Translations under genes and position numbers: made by a program
Shown here: positions 7,634 through 14,415 of the stretch, one piece after another
Position numbering within the stretch: position 1 is the stretch's first letter
How the letters are laid out: the number at the start of each line of letters is the position of its first letter
The notes under the pieces: model-generated
Seen by the model: only the letters and a program-made list of their open reading frames with translations
Database searches by the model: none
What the model was told of the DNA's origin: nothing
DNA from: RGIG4140 sp045638265
GTDB lineage: Bacteria; Pseudomonadota; Alphaproteobacteria; CAAHEQ01; UBA3637
Direction: 5' to 3'
NCBI GenBank assembly: GCA_045638265.1
Contig: JAZUBA010000031.1
Span: 1 to 43,022 of the forward strand
DNA: 43,022 nt

Positions 7634-9312
7634 ATGAAACAGAAGATGATGTATTAACACAATTGCCAAATGATAAATTTGTATTCGTTCCATTAGGCGG
7701 AGCTACGGGAATCGGTATGAATTTCTTTTTGTATGGGTTCCAGGGTAAATATTTGCTTGTGGATTGCGGAGTCGGATTCCCAGGCGATGGTTTGCCCGGT
7801 GTAGATGTTTTGTTGCCGGATGCTTCGTTTTTGGCCGATAAGAAGAAAGATATTGTCGGTTTGGTTGTAACGCACGGACATGAAGACCATATCGGGGCTG
7901 TTGGATATTTATGGCGAGAATTGCAATGTCCGATTTATGCAACACCATTTACGGCTGAGTTGATTGAATCAAAATTAAATGAAGTCGGTTTATTGGGTCG
8001 GGCAGATATAACCGTGGTTGAACAAGGTTCGCAAATAGATTTAAAGCCGTTTGAAGTTGAATTTATTAACATGAGTCACTCTATACCGGAAGCAAATGCT
8101 TTGGCTATTAAAACTTCTGTCGGCACTGTTGTTCATACAGGTGATTGGAAACCGGATTCAGATCCGATTTTACAGCAGGAAATGGATAGAACACGCTTGA
8201 AAGAATTAGGCAAAGAAGGTGTTTTGGCACTTGTTTGTGATTCTACAAACGTATTTGGCGAAAAGAGTGATGAAACAGAGTTAGATGTTCAAAATTCACT
8301 TGTTGATTTGATTGCACAATACAAAGGTAAACAAGTTGCTGTTGCTTGTTTTGCATCTAATGTCAGTCGGGTACAAAGTATTTATAAGGCAGGTGTTGCA
8401 AACGGTCGGGAAGTGTGTTTAATGGGTAAAAGTTTGTGGCGTATTGATGCAGCAGCACGTGCAACAGGTTATTTTGAAGATATACCGGACTTTTTATCGG
8501 AACAAGAGGCATTAACTCGTCCTGTCGGAAGTGTTTTATATATTTGTACGGGGAGCCAGGGAGAGCCGTATTCGGCTTTGAGTTCTTTATCGGCAATGAC
8601 ACCGCAAAAAAACAGTGTTTATTTTGGACCGGATGATGTGGTTATTTTCTCATCCAGAATTATTCCCGGTAATGAAAAAGCAATTGAATTATTACAAAAA
8701 CGCTTTAAAGCAAAAGGTGTGGAAATTGTAACGAATCGGGATGCGTTGGTTCACGTTTCGGGACATTATGTCGGTGATGAATTAAAAGAAATGTATCGCC
8801 TAACAAAGCCTAAAATTGCATTACCCGTACACGGGGAAGCACGTGAATTAAATGAGCATGCCGAATTGGCTCAACAATGGGGTGTGGAACACACGTTTGC
8901 ATTGGAAGATGGTGAAGTTTTGACGTTAGACGATAATCCACAGATTTTGGGTATGGTTCATGCAGGCATTTTGGCGGTTGACGGTAAAAAGATTTTACCT
9001 CTTGGTGCCGAAGTTATTCGGAAACGGCGAAAAATGATTGAAGACGGAACATTGGTTATTACAGCTGTTTTGGATAAAGCAGGATATGTTTTGGGCGATT
9101 TGCAACTGTCATCATTTGGTTTGTTGGAAGCCGGTGGTGAAGATGAAAAAACACTTAAAGATAAAATTCGTGCTTCAATCACTGCATTAAGTGATGATGT
9201 TCGTCAACAGGATGTTTCTGTTGAAACAACCATTCGTACAGCGATTCGTCAGTTTTTGAAAGAATTTTACGGCAAGAAACCATTGATAGAAGTTCATTTG
9301 GTTCGCATATAA
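7630..9312 (+). CDS. rnj: Ribonuclease J
   Basis: This 560-residue metallo-beta-lactamase/beta-CASP ribonuclease performs 5'-3' exonucleolytic and endonucleolytic RNA processing. The metal-binding motif is H82-G-H84-E-D86-H87, followed by MSHSIPEANALAI and VVHTGDWK. The beta-CASP part includes CDSTNVFGEKS and SSRIIPGNEKAI, and then HVSGHYVGDELK and LPVHGEARELNEHA. The C-terminal oligomerisation region (~450-560) is present, so the protein is full length. It overlaps birA by 4 bases and is probably translated by coupling, because its own ribosome binding site is weak. Confidence 0.93.
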   Translation: MNETEDDVLTQLPNDKFVFVPLGGATGIGMNFFLYGFQGKYLLVDCGVGFPGDGLPGVDVLLPDASFLADKKKDIVGLVVTHGHEDHIGAVGYLWRELQCPIYATPFTAELIESKLNEVGLLGRADITVVEQGSQIDLKPFEVEFINMSHSIPEANALAIKTSVGTVVHTGDWKPDSDPILQQEMDRTRLKELGKEGVLALVCDSTNVFGEKSDETELDVQNSLVDLIAQYKGKQVAVACFASNVSRVQSIYKAGVANGREVCLMGKSLWRIDAAARATGYFEDIPDFLSEQEALTRPVGSVLYICTGSQGEPYSALSSLSAMTPQKNSVYFGPDDVVIFSSRIIPGNEKAIELLQKRFKAKGVEIVTNRDALVHVSGHYVGDELKEMYRLTKPKIALPVHGEARELNEHAELAQQWGVEHTFALEDGEVLTLDDNPQILGMVHAGILAVDGKKILPLGAEVIRKRRKMIEDGTLVITAVLDKAGYVLGDLQLSSFGLLEAGGEDEKTLKDKIRASITALSDDVRQQDVSVETTIRTAIRQFLKEFYGKKPLIEVHLVRI

Positions 9313-9319
9313 AAAGTGC

Positions 9320-9348
9320 TTGACAAGATAGGATTTTTTTGGTATAAA
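9320..9348 (+). promoter_or_regulatory. Promoter of rpsD
   Basis: Perfect TTGACA (9320-9325), 17-bp spacer and TATAAA (9343-9348), starting 8 bases after the rnj stop. It predicts a leader of about 105 bases before the rpsD ATG. Confidence 0.8.
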
Positions 9349-9354
9349 AAAGTC

Positions 9355-9450
9355 CATTCCCTGAGAATGCGGATGATATTGTATGGATATGGTCACGCTT
9401 TGACAATTCGGTCAAAGACTATCGGGGACAACAATAATGATAAAATAAAA
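9355..9450 (+). promoter_or_regulatory. Structured 5' leader of rpsD, possible S4 autoregulation site
   Basis: The untranslated leader contains a small hairpin CATTC-CCTGA-GAATG (9355-9369) and a perfect 7-bp hairpin CTTTGAC-AATTCG-GTCAAAG (9398-9417), followed by ACTATCGGGG and then the ribosome binding site. S4 is a translational autorepressor in several bacteria. That this leader is its target is inference from position and structure only. Confidence 0.4.
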
Positions 9451-9460
9451 GGAAAGAAAA

Positions 9461-10075
9461 ATGTCAAAAAGATTAAGTTCAAAATTTAAAATTGATCGTC
9501 GTTTAGGTGTTAACTTATGGGGTAAAGCCAAAAGTCCGGTAGAAAAAAGAAATTATGGTCCGGGTCAACACGGTGCTAACCGTAAAAAACCGACAGATTA
9601 CGGTATTCAATTACACGCTAAACAAAAATTAAAAGGTGTTTACGGTAACGTTTCAGAAAAACAATTACGTAAATATTATGCAGAAGCTGTTCGTCGTAAA
9701 GGTGATAGCTCTGAAAACTTAATTGGTATTTTGGAAACACGTTTGGATTCAATTGTTTACAGAATGAAAATTGTTCCTTCCGTATTTGCTTCACGTCAAT
9801 TTGTGAACCATGGACATGTTTTGGTAAACGGTAAAAAAGTAAACATTCCGTCATATTTGGTTAAACCAGGTGATGAAATTTCTATCACAAATAAAGCTAA
9901 AGATATGGCTGTTGTTATTGAATCATTAGCAACAACAGATCGTGAAGTTCCTGAATACATGGAATTTGATGCTAAAGCTTGTACAGGTAAATTTATCCGT
10001 GTACCTCAATTAGCTGACGTTCCGTATGCAACTCAAATGGAACCGAATTTGGTTATCGAGTTCTACTCACGTTAA
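9461..10075 (+). CDS. rpsD: 30S ribosomal protein S4
   Basis: At 204 residues this is the usual length. S4 is a primary 16S rRNA binder that nucleates 30S assembly. The N-terminus SKRLSSKFKIDRRLGVNLWG and GPGQHGANRKKPTDYGIQL are typical of the alphaproteobacterial type without the zinc cysteines. The S4 RNA-binding domain runs from about residue 93 (LETRLDSIVYRMKIVPSVFA, then VNHGHVLVNGKKVNIPSY). The ribosome binding site is AAGGAAAG. It is a monocistronic unit between a strong promoter and a terminator. Confidence 0.98.
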   Translation: MSKRLSSKFKIDRRLGVNLWGKAKSPVEKRNYGPGQHGANRKKPTDYGIQLHAKQKLKGVYGNVSEKQLRKYYAEAVRRKGDSSENLIGILETRLDSIVYRMKIVPSVFASRQFVNHGHVLVNGKKVNIPSYLVKPGDEISITNKAKDMAVVIESLATTDREVPEYMEFDAKACTGKFIRVPQLADVPYATQMEPNLVIEFYSR

Positions 10076-10101
10076 TCAAGGTATCAAGTATATGCTTACA
10101 G

Positions 10102-10132
10102 AAAATGCCCATATCTGTTATGGGCATTTTTT
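10102..10132 (+). terminator. Rho-independent terminator of rpsD
   Basis: A perfect 12-bp stem (AAAATGCCCATA with TATGGGCATTTT) and a 5-base loop, followed by further T residues. Confidence 0.9.
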
Positions 10133-10155
10133 GTGTGAAGTTATAAAGGTTTGAA

Positions 10156-10482
10156 ATGTTGAAAAAAAAGAAAACAAACAGTCAAAAAACAATTGAACGT
10201 ATTACACAAAATTGTATTTCGGAAATTGGACTTCATCGTATTTATTTTTTGCATAGACGAAAAGACAAAACAGCTATTGTTAAGTCCAAAAATGTCTTGA
10301 TTCCGACAACACTTGACCGATTAAATGACTGTTTGGCAATTCAAGAACCTAAAATTATTGTGGTTTCATCCTATTTGTTAAATATCAAAAGTTTGGAAAA
10401 ATTGTTAAGTCAGACAGATACACAGCATCATATTTTTTACGCAATTTATTACGATAAGCAAGTTTTATTGAAAAGCACTTGA
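10156..10482 (+). CDS. Small protein of unknown function
   Basis: This 108-residue protein is basic at the N-terminus (MLKKKKTNSQKTIERI) and appears alpha/beta: IYFLHRRKDKTAIV, KIIVVSSYLLNIKSLEKLL, HIFYAIYYDKQVLL. No signal peptide, membrane helix or known domain is visible. The start has ribosome binding site AAAGG seven bases upstream. The stop overlaps the -35 box of the dnaX promoter. A lone small gene between rpsD and dnaX is not a conserved arrangement that I know, so it is probably lineage-specific. Confidence 0.65.
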   Translation: MLKKKKTNSQKTIERITQNCISEIGLHRIYFLHRRKDKTAIVKSKNVLIPTTLDRLNDCLAIQEPKIIVVSSYLLNIKSLEKLLSQTDTQHHIFYAIYYDKQVLLKST

Positions 10483-10507
10483 CAAGTAGCCAAATTTAAG
10501 ACAAAAT
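10479..10507 (+). promoter_or_regulatory. Promoter of dnaX
   Basis: TTGACA (10479-10484), 17-bp spacer and CAAAAT (10502-10507). The -35 box overlaps the stop codon of the preceding small gene. Confidence 0.6.
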
Positions 10508-10528
10508 ACAAAAAAAGGAAAATGAAAT

Positions 10529-12232
10529 ATGACGGTATCGCATGTATTGGCCAGAAAATATCGGCCTCAAACATTTGATGATTTAATCGGACAAGAAGCT
10601 CTTGTGCGTACAATTACCAATGCCATTTATAATAATCGTTTGGCTAATGCTTATATGTTAACAGGGATACGGGGTATTGGTAAAACAACATCTGCCCGTA
10701 TTATTGCCAAAGGTCTGAATTGTATTGGTGTTGACGGGACAGGTTCAATGACGCCGAATCCATGTGGACAATGTAAGCATTGTCGTGAAATTGCCGGTGA
10801 TTCGCATATTGATGTTATTGAAATTGACGCTGCGAGTAATACAGGCGTGGATAATGTGCGTGAAATTATTGAAGGGGCAAAATACAATCCCGTATCGGCA
10901 CGTTACAAAATTTATATCATTGACGAAGTTCATATGTTATCCAAGGCTGCGTTTAATGCACTATTGAAAACATTGGAAGAACCGCCGGAACGGATTAAAT
11001 TTATATTTGCAACAACAGAAATTCGTAAAGTTCCGATTACTATTTTATCTCGTTGTCAACGGTTTGATTTAAAACGATTGGATGAAGAAACATTAACAAA
11101 GCATTTGTTACATATTGTAGAAATGGAAAAAGCACAAGCTTCACGAGAAGCTATGCAATTAATTGCACGGGCAGGGGATGGTTCTGTGCGTGATTCATTG
11201 TCTTTGTTAGATCAGGCAATGACACAATTTGATATGAACATTCAAACCGATGATGTTCGTCAAATGTTGGGTTTGTCTGATAGAACGGCTTTATTTGATT
11301 TGTATGAATCTTTAATGAGTGGGCAAATTGAAACGGCGTTACATCAATTAGATATGCAGTATAAAAGCGGAGCAGACGCATTAGTTATTGCACAGGATAT
11401 GCTTGCTTTAACGCATTGGTTGACTCGTGTGAAAATTACACCGTCATTGGTTGAGGATATTACTATTCCCGAGGCAGAAAGAAACAGAGGCAAAGAAATG
11501 TCTCAAAAATTGTCAATGGGCTCTTTAACAAGTGCTTGGCAAATGTTGTTGAAAGGGCTTGATGAAGTCAGACGGGCGGATAATCCATTAACAGCATTGG
11601 AAATGGTATTAATTCGATTGGCTTATTTATCTGATTTGCCTTCTCCTGCTCAATTAGCTGAGGACATAAAAAAAAACGGCTTAACGGTTCAGGCGGTTAA
11701 ACAAAATACAGTTTCTTCTGATTTGTCTTCACAAAATATACGACCGACTTCTAAACCGATTATACCACAGGTTAATCAAAGAGGTAATTCGTTTCAAAAC
11801 ACAGCGATTGAAACTGTTGTTTCAAATGAATCGAAGTTTAAAAGCATAGCCGATATGGCTCAATTTGCACGTACAACGGGTGAGCGATTGTTAGCATATA
11901 ATATTGAAAATTATATTCGTCCCGTATCTATGGAAAATTTTGTTTTAACATGTGATTTTACACCGGATACACCCGATAGATTTAGTGCAGAACTGGTACA
12001 GTTTTTGAGCCAGAAAGCCGGTGAAAATTGGCGGATAAACCGTCAAAGCGGTGGCAATTTAACAATCAAGGAAAAGAAAGAAGAAAAACAAAATTTATTG
12101 ATTGAAGAATTATCAAAAACACCAATTGTTGCACAAGTCTTGAAATCTTTTACCAATTCAAAAGTCGGAAAAGTCAAGCAGATTGTTACGATTGAAGAAG
12201 ATGAAACTGAAAAGATGGATGATGAGTTGTAA
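10529..12232 (+). CDS. dnaX: DNA polymerase III subunits gamma/tau
   Basis: This 567-residue protein is the clamp-loader ATPase. It opens with YRPQTFDDLIGQE, then has Walker A GIRGIGKTT, a zinc module (Cys before VDGTGSMTPNP, then CGQCKHC), the DEVHMLSKAAFNALLKTLEE motor region and the SRCQRFDL sensor. The C-terminal ~200 residues correspond to the tau extension that contacts the polymerase and helicase. In most alphaproteobacteria ybaB and recR follow in an operon. Here a small Cys-containing membrane protein follows instead, 20 bases downstream. I did not look for a programmed frameshift in detail. Confidence 0.95.
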   Translation: MTVSHVLARKYRPQTFDDLIGQEALVRTITNAIYNNRLANAYMLTGIRGIGKTTSARIIAKGLNCIGVDGTGSMTPNPCGQCKHCREIAGDSHIDVIEIDAASNTGVDNVREIIEGAKYNPVSARYKIYIIDEVHMLSKAAFNALLKTLEEPPERIKFIFATTEIRKVPITILSRCQRFDLKRLDEETLTKHLLHIVEMEKAQASREAMQLIARAGDGSVRDSLSLLDQAMTQFDMNIQTDDVRQMLGLSDRTALFDLYESLMSGQIETALHQLDMQYKSGADALVIAQDMLALTHWLTRVKITPSLVEDITIPEAERNRGKEMSQKLSMGSLTSAWQMLLKGLDEVRRADNPLTALEMVLIRLAYLSDLPSPAQLAEDIKKNGLTVQAVKQNTVSSDLSSQNIRPTSKPIIPQVNQRGNSFQNTAIETVVSNESKFKSIADMAQFARTTGERLLAYNIENYIRPVSMENFVLTCDFTPDTPDRFSAELVQFLSQKAGENWRINRQSGGNLTIKEKKEEKQNLLIEELSKTPIVAQVLKSFTNSKVGKVKQIVTIEEDETEKMDDEL

Positions 12233-12252
12233 TCTTTTAATAGGAGAATGAT

Positions 12253-12672
12253 ATGGAAACGGGATCAATAAGAGTTATCGGCATTGTAGGCGCTTGTCTT
12301 TTGGGTGTGATTTTGCTTGGTAAAGGTGGAGAAATTAAATCAAGACGTTATGAAATAAAAAAATCGGAAGTATATTTAGAGACAACTTTGCCTAATGTAT
12401 TAGCTCTTAATGATTTTAAAACTTTTTCATCGTTTTTTGGTAATTTGGGTGATGCAGAGTTGTATAATCGGTTTAAACAAGCATATGGTCCCTGTACTGT
12501 AACATCTAAACCTAAATGTAAACCATTCACAAGAAGTGGTGGATGCCCGTATACTAGAAATAACATGCGGTGTTATGTAGATTTAAATTGTCAAAAGAGT
12601 GGTTATAATACTATGCAAATTGATTTAAATCGTTCTGGATATGGTGTAAATAGTATATCTGTTATAAAGTAG
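12253..12672 (+). CDS. Small membrane-anchored or exported protein with Cys residues, unknown
   Basis: The 139-residue protein starts after a strong ribosome binding site (AGGAG). A hydrophobic N-terminal segment (VIGIVGACLLGVILLG) could be a membrane anchor. The remainder, from ~35, has six Cys in the C-terminal half (PCTV, KCKPF, GGCPY, RCYVDLNC...), which suggests disulfides outside the cytoplasm. The early part (TLPNVLALNDFKTFSSFFG) has no match I know. The layout of an N-terminal helix with a Cys-bearing globular part recalls pseudopilins, but no prepilin peptidase motif is visible. It shares the dnaX transcript and ends at a bidirectional terminator. Confidence 0.7.
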   Translation: METGSIRVIGIVGACLLGVILLGKGGEIKSRRYEIKKSEVYLETTLPNVLALNDFKTFSSFFGNLGDAELYNRFKQAYGPCTVTSKPKCKPFTRSGGCPYTRNNMRCYVDLNCQKSGYNTMQIDLNRSGYGVNSISVIK

Positions 12673-12690
12673 GTATGGATAAATGATACA

Positions 12691-12721
12691 AAAAAACACA
12701 GGTGTTTTGCCTGTGTTTTTT
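12691..12721. terminator. Bidirectional terminator between convergent genes
   Basis: A 12-bp stem (AAAAAACACAGG with CCTGTGTTTTTT) and a 7-base loop, with T-runs readable on both strands. It ends the dnaX unit and the minus-strand parvulin gene. Confidence 0.85.
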
Positions 12722-12738
12722 GTTTGTTAAAGCAATTT

Positions 12739-13875
12739 TTATTTTTTTACTGCTTCATCTGTTGTCTTTTCAGTTGTGATTTTTTCAACCGGCTTTTCAA
12801 CTGGTTTTTCAGTTGTAGCAGGAACTTTTTGTTCTTCTTGAACAGGAACTAAAGCTTTATCGGCTTCTTCCATAGCAGAAGCTTGTGTATCTTGTTGCAT
12901 ATTTTGAACAGCTTGTTCAGCTGGTGTTTGTGGACGTAATGTTGGTACTAATACTTTAACATTATGTTTAATTTCTTCTTGTTTTAAAATGTCTTTTAAA
13001 TTACGTTCAACAAATAATTGTTTGAGTTGATCTTGAACTTCTTCAAATTTTGGTAATTGAGCCAAACGTCTGTCTTCAACATAAACAATATGCCAACCAA
13101 AAGGTGTTTTAATTGGTTTAGACAATTCTCCTTTTTTCAAAGCAAATACAGCTTCACCGAAATCAGGAATCATCATATTTTTTTGGAAATAACCCAAATC
13201 TCCGCCATCTGTTGTTTCTTCAATGGATTTGGCATTGGCTAACATTGAGAAATCAGCACCGGCTTCTAATTGAAGCAAAATGTCTTTTGCTTCTTTTTCT
13301 GTGCGGACTAAAATATGACGTGCATGAATTTCATCATTACGTGGCATATTTTTAGATTCAGTTAAATATAATTCTTTTAATTTTTCCGGTGTCATCATAT
13401 CGTGAATGACTTTTTCCATATAAGCCTTGCTAATGATGGTTTCCGTTGCTTCTTGAATAGCCGCTTGAACCATTGGATTTTTTTGAATTTCGGCATCTTG
13501 TGCTGATTGATAAACAACTTCTTTTGTCAGATATTTAGTTAAAAGATGCGGATAAATCATATCAAACGGTAATTCAGCATATTGAGGAATTCTGTCAGCA
13601 ATACTTTTAATTTCAGATAAGTAAACATTTTTCCCGTCAACTGTGGCAACAACGAGATCATCTGTTTTTTTATCTTGAAAATAACGACCAAAGAATGATT
13701 CGGATGTATTTTGTGAAACAGTTTGATATCCTAAAATACCCCAAACAACAGCGACACCCAATAATAACCCACCAATAACAACAGTGCTTTTCTTTAAGCT
13801 GCTTTTTTGTTTTTCTTCAACAGGTTGTTCTGTTGTATTTTCAATTTTTGTTTCTTCTTGATTTTGTTCTACCAT
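12739..13875 (-). CDS. Membrane-anchored parvulin-type peptidyl-prolyl isomerase
   Basis: This 378-residue protein has a cytoplasmic acidic N-tail, one membrane helix at about 32-50 (VVIGGLLLGVAVVWGILGY), then a SurA/PrsA-like N-domain (~75-175). The parvulin rotamase domain (~182-275) carries ARHILVRTEKEAKDIL, GGDLGYFQK and KTPFGWHIVYVEDRR. The C-terminal ~75 residues are a low-complexity Glu/Pro/Thr/Lys tail. It probably folds periplasmic or outer-membrane proteins from an inner-membrane anchor. The ribosome binding site is AGGAGA. It has its own promoter and a 109-bp gap from the upstream gene, so it is probably uncoupled from the long operon. Confidence 0.88.
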   Translation of the reverse strand: MVEQNQEETKIENTTEQPVEEKQKSSLKKSTVVIGGLLLGVAVVWGILGYQTVSQNTSESFFGRYFQDKKTDDLVVATVDGKNVYLSEIKSIADRIPQYAELPFDMIYPHLLTKYLTKEVVYQSAQDAEIQKNPMVQAAIQEATETIISKAYMEKVIHDMMTPEKLKELYLTESKNMPRNDEIHARHILVRTEKEAKDILLQLEAGADFSMLANAKSIEETTDGGDLGYFQKNMMIPDFGEAVFALKKGELSKPIKTPFGWHIVYVEDRRLAQLPKFEEVQDQLKQLFVERNLKDILKQEEIKHNVKVLVPTLRPQTPAEQAVQNMQQDTQASAMEEADKALVPVQEEQKVPATTEKPVEKPVEKITTEKTTDEAVKK

Positions 13876-13910
13876 TATAATTCTCCTTGCTGATGATTAT
13901 GGATAAAAGA

Positions 13911-13939
13911 ATAATAGTGCCTTTTTTTTGAAAAAGCAA
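13911..13939 (-). promoter_or_regulatory. Promoter of the parvulin gene
   Basis: On the minus strand TTGCTT (13939-13934), 17-bp spacer and TATTAT (13916-13911), about 35 bases upstream of the start codon. Confidence 0.55.
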
Positions 13940-13984
13940 TCACTATTTTAAAATGTTCAATTATTTTATGATGTTTTTTTTAAT

Positions 13985-14413
13985 TTAAATGTTTTTCCCG
14001 CCTCGTTGACGTAAACGTTTTGAGAGTTCTCCGATAAATCCTAAGGCTAAGGACGGATGCAACGCCATCATTTGATATAATTTGTTTCCGCTGATGCGTA
14101 AAAGAGTTGTTTTGCCGGAAGCAACAATGCGATAAGGAATAACGGCCGGACATAAAACAGTTGTTTCTCCGAAAAATTGGCGAGTATTAAATTCTAATAC
14201 AACCTCATCTGAATCAGCATTCAAGCAGTGAACACTACCTGATAAGATAATATATAAGTATTGGTTTTCTTGTGTATTTGTTAAAATTTCTTCTCCGTTT
14301 TTATAACTTTTTTCATCAGCACACATAATTAAGTCTGATAAAGCATTTTCAGAGGCATTTTCAAACATAGATACGTTTTTAAGAATAAGTACTTTTTCAA
14401 ATGTTTCAGCCAT
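13985..14413 (-). CDS. Stand-alone cyclic nucleotide-binding (CAP_ED) domain protein
   Basis: The 142-residue protein is a single cyclic nucleotide-binding beta-barrel without an HTH domain, so it is not a CRP-type transcription factor. It shows VSMFENASENALSDLI, NQYLYIILSGSVHCL and the phosphate-binding cassette FGETTVLCPAVIPYRIVA, in which the Glu and Arg positions are kept. The ATG lies 2 bases after the stop of the transporter gene, and its ribosome binding site (GGAG) is inside that gene's last codons. Known NTT/MFS-HEAT proteins of some bacteria carry such a domain fused at the C-terminus, so this is probably the split-off regulatory module of its neighbour. Ligand binding is untested. 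Confidence 0.85.
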   Translation of the reverse strand: MAETFEKVLILKNVSMFENASENALSDLIMCADEKSYKNGEEILTNTQENQYLYIILSGSVHCLNADSDEVVLEFNTRQFFGETTVLCPAVIPYRIVASGKTTLLRISGNKLYQMMALHPSLALGFIGELSKRLRQRGGKNI

Positions 14414-14415
14414 AA

